Source of the DNA: Microcaldota archaeon
Lineage (GTDB): Archaea > Micrarchaeota > Micrarchaeia > Anstonellales > Anstonellaceae
Assembly: GCA_026413765.1 (NCBI GenBank)
Contig: JAOAKI010000001.1
Location: 70,325-134,324 of the forward strand
DNA length: 64,000 bases
Direction of reading: 5' to 3'
The translations under genes were made by a program, and so were the position numbers. Below the pieces are notes generated by a model. That model was not told where the DNA came from. It was given only the letters and a program-made list of their open reading frames with translations, and made no database searches. Below are positions 29,501 through 36,980 of this stretch, one piece after another. Positions within the stretch are counted from its first letter, which is position 1. Each line of letters starts with the position of its first letter.

Positions 29501-29989
29501 GAGGCAAAGAAGCGGTCGATATTTCTCTCTACTTTTTCTTCAATCAACAGCAACTTCAAAAAACTGTTTTCCTACATTTTCAAAGGCGAAGGGACTCTTC
29601 TTCTGGAAAACACCTCAAACCCATTCGAGTCAGGCCTATTCATCAAGGTCAAGGAAGGCGGGCACGAAAAATACCTCGATTCAATGTCTGGAGGTGAAAA
29701 ATCGCTGCTTGCGCTTCTTTTCATATTCTCCATCCAGATGTATAAGGCGGCCCCATTCTACATTCTTGATGAGGCGGATGCTGCTTTGGATAAAGAAAAT
29801 TCAAGGAAACTTGCCGAATTGTTGCGCCAGCTTTCCTCAACTACCCAATTTATCGTTGTTACGCACAATGACACGCTCCTTTCCTATGCCGATGTGGTGC
29901 TCGGAGTTACGCGAACCGATGAGGGCTCAAAAATCGTTGGCGTTCAGCTCACCTCTTCTGCATCAGTTGCTCACGCCAAAAAAGCCTAA
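26588..29989 (+). CDS. smc: Chromosome segregation ATPase SMC
   Basis: FRGFKSF, GPNGSGKSNITDGIRFALGE, hinge, LDSMSGGEKSLLALLFIFSIQMYKAAPFYILDEADAALD; ATG 26588. Confidence 0.96.
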   Translation: MVYIKALKFRGFKSFRRAEASFPKGFVCLAGPNGSGKSNITDGIRFALGESSLKALRAKRVSDLINSSCSFGEVVLYIDGEKQYEVKRAIKVDGKDVKTLYKINGRRSTRTLVLEELRQYGLESGSHNIIAQGQVERIVEMSSKERRQIIDNIAGISEYDAKKEEALSELARVDAKINEANLVLGERQIALSELERQKAEALAFLEAQENFKKAKASLISSEYSKLNRQHSEIVQRYSELSSQASELGHQVSVLSSRLEELNGQKKAIAEKIAASASREATIQDISLLKEKIGSLSATHSAQQKDLQRLQAELKEISAEISQARKTQDEIAASIKKLNESLLGIKSMLSQAESKDSGSENNAKRIAQQIESLSLQIISLKEQKAAAEAAKASAEKILRIKRQEKERISAALGSFSEHKLSGEAELYKKEILALQQKLDSLFESEREINRKLPEVEKQLFAAKDKAANLRASISPAQSGLALKTVEELKPKIKGIFGQVSSLISCDQKFMLALEAAAGQRLSYVVVDNSSTAIKVIEKLKETKAGRCTFIPLDIPVRQQDDAPKMAGFLGRLIDFVKYDRLFEPAMNYVFGDTLLFDNAENAKKGGYGKYRMVTLDGELFEKSGAITGGFLRTSLLSKAALDKAEAEAEELKKQKDDLFAQLYSIREEMSLLRKQKAEAEVKLKGIELELKSAQEKQASKKALSDALAQIDAEIQSAEKEIANASSLVQSLEQKLTQAISQFELLKRQLDEENEKIKKSNLDANVRLQQLHAERSRLEAQLQAKNEELEKTTSSLSLLVSKKETIQAQLSECKKTISDLQAQIDENSKLLKEKEAKLSELSATNSKLMSKLKEIEDQAAEVAQQAGKLKAELDRCSKEMMETEIRRQTIETRLADLKASLEEFSGIQIIDASKQELEELMKKSEAIMNSLSSVNLKAPQQYEQKKAEIDEIKSRVESLDAEKKAVFHMIDEIEAKKRSIFLSTFSSINSNFKKLFSYIFKGEGTLLLENTSNPFESGLFIKVKEGGHEKYLDSMSGGEKSLLALLFIFSIQMYKAAPFYILDEADAALDKENSRKLAELLRQLSSTTQFIVVTHNDTLLSYADVVLGVTRTDEGSKIVGVQLTSSASVAHAKKA

Positions 29990-31080
29990 TTTGAAGTGCG
30001 ATTTCCGAATTGCATTATTTCATACGGCATGTAGCCGTCGCTGTAAATCCTGATCGTCCCATCAACATCGGTCCGCCACACCTTTATTTTTTTCATCAAA
30101 AGCCTTTCTATGGTGGTTGGGGAGGGCAATCCGCTCATTTCTTTCCCAACCGAAATTATCGCATGCTCAGGCGGATACCTCTCAACCAGCAGCGAAGGCA
30201 ACGGCCGCCCTTCGCCATGCTTGAAATATGTGATGACAGGGCACCCAAGCTCACTGTCTGCTCCCATCAGGATGCTTTCGATATCCTGCACAGTTGGGTG
30301 CAACAAAAGCATGCAGAAGTTGTTGAATGACAGCTTGAGCACGATCGCATCAACATCTGGGTTGCCTTTGAATCTTGTTGCTTGTGGATTGAGGACTTTG
30401 ATCTCCATGCCACTAACCACGATGCTGTCCCCTGCCTGCGGGCGCTTGATTGCAATGCCCATGTCCTTTGCTTTCTCAATAATTTCTGCATATCTGTCTT
30501 CTTCTGCTGTCAATGAGACCAAGTTTCTGCCTGGAGTAGCGTTATTTTCCCAAATCTCACCTACTTCTATTCTTTCCAATACTTCTGCAGCACCATTTAT
30601 CGCTTCTGGCGCATTCCTCGTTATGACCAAGACATTCAGGTTCTTAATTTGCATTTTCTCAAGAAAGCTCAATATTTTTTCAGCATTTCCCGCATCCACA
30701 AGCATGTAGAAGTTGCCTTTTATGACCAAAACAGCATCGCCTTCACCTGCGTCTATCACATAGATATTCAAAGGCGCGCCAGGCATGTCATAGATTCGGA
30801 ATTGGCCATCTGCTATTCTGTCTGAGATATTTCTTGGGATAAACGAAGCAAAAGGATCTGGCGGCAATTCGACAGGTCTGCTAGCAGCGGAAGTCTTATT
30901 CTTTTTCACAACTGTTTCGGCAACCGTCTGGTTTTCCTGTGAAGCATTTTCCTGCCTTGGTGGGGCTTGCTTTTCTACTTCTGCAGCAGGAGCCTCCTGG
31001 ACCGCTTTTTTTTGTTCCCAGGGCATGCTACATCCTAAAAGGATAATTAAGATTGCCAAAAGCACTAAAGCTGAGCGCAT
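29986..31080 (-). CDS. Lipoprotein with ComEC-like metallo-beta-lactamase fold lacking canonical metal motif
   Basis: Lipobox LLGCSMPW; IYVIDAGEGDAVLVIKGNFYMLVDAG; VLVITRNAPEAIN where HxHxDH is expected. Confidence 0.75.
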   Translation of the reverse strand: MRSALVLLAILIILLGCSMPWEQKKAVQEAPAAEVEKQAPPRQENASQENQTVAETVVKKNKTSAASRPVELPPDPFASFIPRNISDRIADGQFRIYDMPGAPLNIYVIDAGEGDAVLVIKGNFYMLVDAGNAEKILSFLEKMQIKNLNVLVITRNAPEAINGAAEVLERIEVGEIWENNATPGRNLVSLTAEEDRYAEIIEKAKDMGIAIKRPQAGDSIVVSGMEIKVLNPQATRFKGNPDVDAIVLKLSFNNFCMLLLHPTVQDIESILMGADSELGCPVITYFKHGEGRPLPSLLVERYPPEHAIISVGKEMSGLPSPTTIERLLMKKIKVWRTDVDGTIRIYSDGYMPYEIMQFGNRTSN

Positions 31081-31115
31081 GTATAACTTTCTTCATGTTT
31101 CTTTTAATAACTTTT

Positions 31116-32468
31116 TCACAGAACCCCGAAATACCTTTTCTTTTCCCATTCGGTCACTTGCGCCTTATATTCATCCCAGTCTTTCTTTTGTATTTTCATC
31201 AAGTATTGCGTCACGTGCGGCCCCATTGCATCAACTAGAACGCTGTCGGCTGCGAACTCCTCGCTTGCCTGCGCAAGCGAGCCTGGCAAGGTGCCTATCC
31301 CAAGACTTTTCCTTTTTTCATCCTCGTAGCCGTATACTTTTTCTTCGACCGGAGCGGGCGGCTGCAATCTGCGTTTGATTCCGTCAAGCCCAGCCGCAAG
31401 CATTGCTGCAAATGCAAGATATGGGTTGCATGAAGGGTCTGGGAATCTGCATTCAATCCTTGCCCCCTTCTCCTTTCCTTTCAAATTCCTTGGTATTCGG
31501 ATAAGAGCAGATCGGTTTATCCTGCCCCAACAGATATAGACTGGCGCTTCATAGCCAGGGACAAGTCTTTTGTAAGAATTAATCGTTGGGTTGGTTATCG
31601 CAGTCAGTGCCCTTGCATGCTCGATTATTCCGCCTATGAAGTTCATTGCTATTTTTGAAAGGCCATATTCGTTTGTCCCATCGAAGAATGCGTTTTCACC
31701 GCCCTTCCATAAAGACTGATGCACATGCATGCCCGAGCCATTTATCCCATAGACAGGCTTTGGCATGAATGATGCAAAGAGGCCATATTTTTTTGCCAAA
31801 CTCTTTACTGCGGTTTTGTATGTCATCACCGAGTCGGCAATTTCAAGTGCGCCGCCGTATTTGAATCCTATTTCATGCTGGCCCTGCGCTACTTCATGGT
31901 GGGACCTTTCAATTATCATCCCCATTTTTTCCAACGCAGGCACAATCTCTTGCTTCAATGCGAATGCCTCGTCTCTTGTGGCCAAATCAAAATAGCCCGC
32001 ATTGTCATGCACTTGCATCATTTGAGGGTCATTCTGTCCGTTTGAGCTTTTGAAAAGGAAGAATTCCAGCTCTGGCCCAACTTTGTATTCAAACCCCATC
32101 TGGGCAGCAATGCCAAGCTGCCTTTTGAGGACTCTCCTTGGATCCCCTTCGAAAGGGGTTTTTTCGTCAAGATAAACATCGCAGATCATCCGCGCAGTTT
32201 TGTTTGGGCCCCAAGGGATTATTGCCCATGTTTTAGCGTCTGGGACAAGAAACATGTCGGATTCAGCAATCCTTGCGAACCCTTCGATTGACGAGCCATC
32301 GAACCATATCCCCTCTTTAAGCACATCTTCAAGCCGATTTACAGTTATCTCGCACATCTTTGGTGTCCCCAAGATGTCCACAAACTCCAAATCCACGAAT
32401 TTGACCTCATTTTTTTTCGCATCAGAAAGGATTCGGTCTATCTCTTCTTTTTTTATGTCTGATAACAT
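31116..32468 (-). CDS. glnA: Glutamine synthetase type I
   Basis: VEFVDILG-like start, WFDGSSIEGF, GSGMHVHQSLW, NPTINSYKRLVPGYEAPVYICW; ATG 32468. Confidence 0.97.
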   Translation of the reverse strand: MLSDIKKEEIDRILSDAKKNEVKFVDLEFVDILGTPKMCEITVNRLEDVLKEGIWFDGSSIEGFARIAESDMFLVPDAKTWAIIPWGPNKTARMICDVYLDEKTPFEGDPRRVLKRQLGIAAQMGFEYKVGPELEFFLFKSSNGQNDPQMMQVHDNAGYFDLATRDEAFALKQEIVPALEKMGMIIERSHHEVAQGQHEIGFKYGGALEIADSVMTYKTAVKSLAKKYGLFASFMPKPVYGINGSGMHVHQSLWKGGENAFFDGTNEYGLSKIAMNFIGGIIEHARALTAITNPTINSYKRLVPGYEAPVYICWGRINRSALIRIPRNLKGKEKGARIECRFPDPSCNPYLAFAAMLAAGLDGIKRRLQPPAPVEEKVYGYEDEKRKSLGIGTLPGSLAQASEEFAADSVLVDAMGPHVTQYLMKIQKKDWDEYKAQVTEWEKKRYFGVL

Positions 32469-32609
32469 GTTTTCACCCTTGGCGCAAATAGCAGTATATG
32501 TCATATATATATTTTTTCAGAATTTTAATAGACAAAAATATGATATATTTTTTAAACTATTTATTCAAATATCTATTAATTTGTTCTCTCATATATAAAA
32601 GGTGTACAA

Positions 32610-33056
32610 ATGTTGGACAAAATCGACATGGAAATCCTTTCCATCCTCAAGAAAAACTCTCGGCTTTCTTACCGCCAAATAGCAAAGCAATTGCACCTTC
32701 ATCCGACAACAGTCATAATGCGGGTGTCCAAACTGGAGCGCTTGGGCATCATCAGAGGATATGGGGCATATCTTGACCTATCCAAGCTTGGCTATGAGTT
32801 TATGGGGGTGGTCCAGGTCAAAATTGCAAAAGGCAAGCTTGTGGAAACCCAGGAGAAAATAGCCAAGATGCAAGGGGTTGTCGCAGTCTACGACGTGACA
32901 GGCGAATACGACAGCGTAGTTTTAATTGCTGCAAAGACGAGGGAGTCGTTCTCGCGTCTGATCAAGTCATTCTTGCACCTGCCTTTTGTTGAGCATACAA
33001 ATACGCAGGTAATCCTTACAGTGGTAAAGCCAAGCTGGGCTTTTGAGCCAGTCTAA
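32610..33056 (+). CDS. Lrp/AsnC family transcriptional regulator
   Basis: DKIDMEILSILKKNSRLSYRQIAKQLHLHPTTVIMRVSKLERLGIIRGYGA plus RAM-like C-domain. Confidence 0.94.
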   Translation: MLDKIDMEILSILKKNSRLSYRQIAKQLHLHPTTVIMRVSKLERLGIIRGYGAYLDLSKLGYEFMGVVQVKIAKGKLVETQEKIAKMQGVVAVYDVTGEYDSVVLIAAKTRESFSRLIKSFLHLPFVEHTNTQVILTVVKPSWAFEPV

Positions 33057-33658
33057 TCAGGTGAGCTTCTTTTTCTCAGCTGCATTTTAGCCATAACAAG
33101 CTCGCTTCTTGCCTGCTCTGTCTGCAGCCGCACGACGTCCTGCTTCTTTTTGAAATTTGGCAAAAGCGAATTGGAGAAGCGGACAGTCTGCAGCTGCTCG
33201 TGTATCTCGCTCATCAGAGAAAAATAGCGTTCAGCTTCTGGCAGATTTCCTGCTTTGAGCATCTCAAGCATTTGCCGCCGCAGCTCCCCCACTAAGTCGC
33301 AAAGGCCAAGCAGATAAGGCTCAAACGGCATGTCAAGCTCGCGCCAGCCAGGCAAAGGGTTGTTTTCCACTGCGGCAAGCAATAGTTTTGCCTCGGCTAT
33401 CTCCTGGTAAGGCTGCAAAAGCAGGTATTCGAATTTTTTTGTGTGGGAGAATTTTTTTACCATCTCCTCTGCCTTCTTTATCTCTGCCTTGGCCTTTTTT
33501 GCATCCAAAGCATGGAGAAGCCTTATTGCATTTGCGCAATGCCTGACAATCTGCCTCACAGATGCCAATATTTTGTCTTGCTCTTTTTCTTGCTTGCTTA
33601 GCTCCTCTACAATCAGGCGTATGCTTTCTGAAGGTTCCTTTCTTGCCACTATTTTCAC
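33053..33658 (-). CDS. Translin family protein
   Basis: FEPYLLGLCDLVGELRRQMLEMLKAGNLPEAERYFSLMSEIHEQL. Confidence 0.8.
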   Translation of the reverse strand: MKIVARKEPSESIRLIVEELSKQEKEQDKILASVRQIVRHCANAIRLLHALDAKKAKAEIKKAEEMVKKFSHTKKFEYLLLQPYQEIAEAKLLLAAVENNPLPGWRELDMPFEPYLLGLCDLVGELRRQMLEMLKAGNLPEAERYFSLMSEIHEQLQTVRFSNSLLPNFKKKQDVVRLQTEQARSELVMAKMQLRKRSSPD

Positions 33659-33713
33659 CTCTAATATTGCAGATGAATAGAGGCTTTAAAAATATGGGCG
33701 CCGAACCAAATCT

Positions 33714-34397
33714 ATGGCCCAGACAGTTGTCCTTTCGCTTGGCGGCTCCCTTGTCAATCCAGGAAAGCCCGACAGAAAATATGTTCGCCGGCTTGTAGAG
33801 CTTTTGAAAGCCACCGATTACAAATTCGGAATCGTTGTTGGCGGTGGGAAACTTGCAAGGACGCTGGCAGAAGCAGTTCGCAAAAAGGGCGCAGGAGAGT
33901 TTGAGGCAGATGAGGCAGCAATATGGGCAACCAAAAAGAATGCAAAATTCGTAATCAGCGCGCTTGGACGCAGCCAGACGCACGCATCGCCCTGCGAGAG
34001 TTTCGCGCAAGCAAGGCAATATGCAAAAAAATACCGCTTTGTGGTGATGGGCGGAACAATCCCAGGAATTACCACCGATTCTGATGCTGCTCTTCTTGCA
34101 GAATGCCTGCATGCAAAAAGGCTGGTCAATCTTTCAAATGTTGATGGCATTTATTCTTCCAATCCTTATTTGGAGCCAAATGCAAAAAAATTCAAAAGAA
34201 TCTCTTACCAGAAGCTCATCAATCTTGCAGGCAGATATGATTTAAGAAAAGCAGGAACACATTTCATTTTCGACTTTCTTGCATGCAAGCTTATCGCAAG
34301 AAGCAAAATAGAAACGCACTTTGTGCATGGCAAAAACTTTTCAGACGTGCGGAATGCGATTGAAGGAAAGCCGCATGGCGGCACTGTTGTAAAGTAG
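33714..34397 (+). CDS. pyrH: Uridylate kinase (archaeal type)
   Basis: VVLSLGGSLVNPGKPD, VVGGGKLARTLAEA, VVMGGTIPGITTDSDAALLAE, LVNLSNVDGIYSSNP. Confidence 0.94.
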   Translation: MAQTVVLSLGGSLVNPGKPDRKYVRRLVELLKATDYKFGIVVGGGKLARTLAEAVRKKGAGEFEADEAAIWATKKNAKFVISALGRSQTHASPCESFAQARQYAKKYRFVVMGGTIPGITTDSDAALLAECLHAKRLVNLSNVDGIYSSNPYLEPNAKKFKRISYQKLINLAGRYDLRKAGTHFIFDFLACKLIARSKIETHFVHGKNFSDVRNAIEGKPHGGTVVK

Positions 34398-34417
34398 AAA
34401 ATCCGCAATCCAATCTC

Positions 34418-35434
34418 TTATTTTTCGAGGCTGATTTTCCTTACTGTTATCCCTGCCTCTTTGAGGAGCTTAAGTGGGGCTTCGCCGAGAGGATAGTCTG
34501 CATTATATATTACTTCGCTGATGCCAGCGTTTATTATCATCTTTGTGCAAATCAGGCACGGCGAGAATGTGCTGTAGAGGGTTGCGCCTTTTATTGAAAT
34601 CCCGTGATAGGCTGCCTGCACAATTGCATTCTCTTCTGCATGGGAGCAGACGCATTCCTCAAGCTTTGTTCCTGAGTCAGCAAATGAGCTGCACCTTGGG
34701 CAGCCTCCTTCGTTGCAATTCCTAATCCCTCTTGGCGTGCCATTATACCCTGTTGAAATTATTCGTTTGTCCTTCACAATCACCGCCGCAACGTGCCGCT
34801 TTAGGCAGTTGCTCCTGCTTGCCACAACTTTTGCTATATTCATGAAATAGACATCCCAGCTTGGCCTTTCAATCTTGAATTCGGCAGAAATTTCGCTCAG
34901 CATCGCGTCTATCGCATCATAAAGCTCCCGAAAACCAGAATCATTCGTTATTTTTTTTGTCGCAAGAGCAAATACTTCCGAGAGCCTTTGCCCAAACTCA
35001 TCTGAAGAATTCAGCTCAAGCTGGTCAATTATTTTGAAAGCCTCAAAGCTTTTTGGATCCCCTTCGCGCTTTCTTGCCTTCATTCTTTCGAAGCGATTTT
35101 CTGGCGAGGCAGTGACATAGACAAGCGTCATTCTACCTGTGGCAAGCAATGTTTTTGCTTCAGCAGGATTCCTTATCGAATCGATGACATAATTCCTGTC
35201 TGGCTGAAGCTTTGCAACAATCCTCTTGGCAAGCACATCTGCGCCAAACATCCTGCGCAGCTCGGTTCCTTTTGCGATCAGCGCCTCCCGAGTTATCTCT
35301 TTTCCTTCTTTTGCAAGTTCTTCCCTTATCACATCCGAAAGCGAATAATAGTAAAATCCTTTTTTCACAAGGTATTCTGCCACTGTGCCTTTGCCTGCGC
35401 AATTCTCACCAGTCAGTCCGATGATTATTGCCAT
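34418..35434 (-). CDS. P-loop (dephospho-CoA/dNMP kinase-like) domain fused to deoxycytidylate deaminase
   Basis: GLTGENCAGKGTVAEYL; HAEENAIVQAA and SPCLICTKMIINAGI zinc deaminase motifs; ATG 35434. Confidence 0.9.
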   Translation of the reverse strand: MAIIIGLTGENCAGKGTVAEYLVKKGFYYYSLSDVIREELAKEGKEITREALIAKGTELRRMFGADVLAKRIVAKLQPDRNYVIDSIRNPAEAKTLLATGRMTLVYVTASPENRFERMKARKREGDPKSFEAFKIIDQLELNSSDEFGQRLSEVFALATKKITNDSGFRELYDAIDAMLSEISAEFKIERPSWDVYFMNIAKVVASRSNCLKRHVAAVIVKDKRIISTGYNGTPRGIRNCNEGGCPRCSSFADSGTKLEECVCSHAEENAIVQAAYHGISIKGATLYSTFSPCLICTKMIINAGISEVIYNADYPLGEAPLKLLKEAGITVRKISLEK

Positions 35435-35496
35435 CTTGCACCCCCACTTTGAAGTGAAAAGGAACCAATAAAATACCAACGGGCTAACGCTTTGGC

Positions 35497-36405
35497 CTAT
35501 GACATCAATTCAAGCAGCTTTTTTAGGTCTGACACGTTCACAATCGGCTTGCCATAAGCTTCAGTGTCTTCATCTATCCTTGGGCATGCAGTGTTGATGT
35601 AAGCTTCGAAACTCATGAAATTGGCAAGCGATATCGGTGAAAATTCGTTTGCCACCAAAAGGACAGCGGTCCTGCCTTTTTTCTCAAGCATTCTTTTTGC
35701 CAGCACTGCTGCGGCCAAGTTCATCTGCCCGCTTTTTGTCGATATCAATACTCCAAATGTTTTTGCTTGCGAGGCTGCAATCAGAGCCGCCTTCTTCTTC
35801 CTCTCCAGCCTCTCTATTTCGCCTGTTATATCATATGCGTCATTCAGATGAGGATCTAGGCAAATCACTCTTTTGCCGACTATTCCGGTTGGGTGAAATT
35901 TTCCACCACCAAAATATATTACTGTGTCAACGCCTTCCACCATAGCCGCTTGTGTGTCGCATCCAAGAATTTGACCTGGCTGCTTTACATGCGGGCCACC
36001 TTTTTTCATGACCACCTGGATGCCCTCTACCTCTAGCTTCTTTTTGAGCACTTTTGCGTTGTTTAAGTGCTGTATAGGAAACACAAGTGCAACTTTCTTT
36101 GCGCCAACTTTTGCCAGCAACTCTAAAGCCTTTGCGATTGCCTTCTGAAACTTCACCCAATCAATGTCCAAAAAATAAGGGCGGTATTCGATTTGGATGC
36201 TTGTCTTGACTTTAGAAAATTCAGCATGCCCAAAATGGATTATTTTGTCTGCTTTTATGTGCCTGGCTTCATCTACGCAAACATCGCATCCTCCAAAACA
36301 GGCAGATGCAGAAACGAAAACCTCGTGCCCTTCCATCGAAAGCTTTTTTGCCTCCTCAATTGCTTTTGCCTTTAATCCTTCTGGAAATTGGAGGATGATT
36401 CGCAT
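35497..36405 (-). CDS. dph2: Diphthamide biosynthesis enzyme Dph2 (Dph1/Dph2 family)
   Basis: LQFPEGLK, SASACFGGCDVCVDEA, IHFGHAEF, QILGCDTQAA, YFGGGKFHPTGI. Confidence 0.93.
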   Translation of the reverse strand: MRIILQFPEGLKAKAIEEAKKLSMEGHEVFVSASACFGGCDVCVDEARHIKADKIIHFGHAEFSKVKTSIQIEYRPYFLDIDWVKFQKAIAKALELLAKVGAKKVALVFPIQHLNNAKVLKKKLEVEGIQVVMKKGGPHVKQPGQILGCDTQAAMVEGVDTVIYFGGGKFHPTGIVGKRVICLDPHLNDAYDITGEIERLERKKKAALIAASQAKTFGVLISTKSGQMNLAAAVLAKRMLEKKGRTAVLLVANEFSPISLANFMSFEAYINTACPRIDEDTEAYGKPIVNVSDLKKLLELMS

Positions 36406-36411
36406 AGCATT

Positions 36412-36969
36412 TCATCTCTTGTCAACCCTCACGAGCTTTATCGTGTAGACAAGTGTCTTGCCTGCAAGCTCGTGGTTGAAGTCTACTGTGACTTTCCCAT
36501 CCTGGATAGCTGTTACGATGCCGGGCGCCCCACTGGCGGAATAGACGAAGCCGCCAACTTTTATGTCTTCTGCGTTTTCAAAGTTGTCTATCGGCAGTGT
36601 GGCAACAAGGCGCGGGTCCCACTCCCCATAGGCATCCTTTGGCTCTATTTTTACTGTCTTCACCTCTCCCTCTCTCATCCCAACCACTGCGTCTTCAAAC
36701 CCCTTTATTATCTGTCCGTCGCCTATCCGGAAAACAAGCTGCTCATATCTTTTTTGGGGAAGGCCAGCCTTTTGCGCTTCTGATGCGATGCTTGTGTCAA
36801 ATACTGTCCCATTTTCGAACATGCCTATGTAATCGACATGCACAATGTCCCCTCTGAGGGCTGTTTGGGCACCACTCAACACATCGCTTCTCATTACCTC
36901 GGTAGTAACTGGCAAATTTTGGCTCGAAGGGAGGCTAATGCATCCAAAGCCAAGCAGCAAAGTTGCCAT
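36412..36969 (-). CDS. FKBP-type (SlyD-like) peptidyl-prolyl isomerase with N-terminal signal/lipobox
   Basis: GDIVHVDYIGMFENGTVFDTSI, FRIGDGQIIKGFEDAVVGMREGEVKTVKIEPKDAYGEWDPRLV; MATLLLGFGCISLP. Confidence 0.9.
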   Translation of the reverse strand: MATLLLGFGCISLPSSQNLPVTTEVMRSDVLSGAQTALRGDIVHVDYIGMFENGTVFDTSIASEAQKAGLPQKRYEQLVFRIGDGQIIKGFEDAVVGMREGEVKTVKIEPKDAYGEWDPRLVATLPIDNFENAEDIKVGGFVYSASGAPGIVTAIQDGKVTVDFNHELAGKTLVYTIKLVRVDKR

Positions 36970-36980
36970 CAGCCAAAGGC

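Noticed and set aside
33333-34112. 259-aa minus-strand ORF
   Set aside because: Overlaps the translin gene in another frame and is antisense to pyrH; Cys-rich, unstructured product typical of a shadow ORF.
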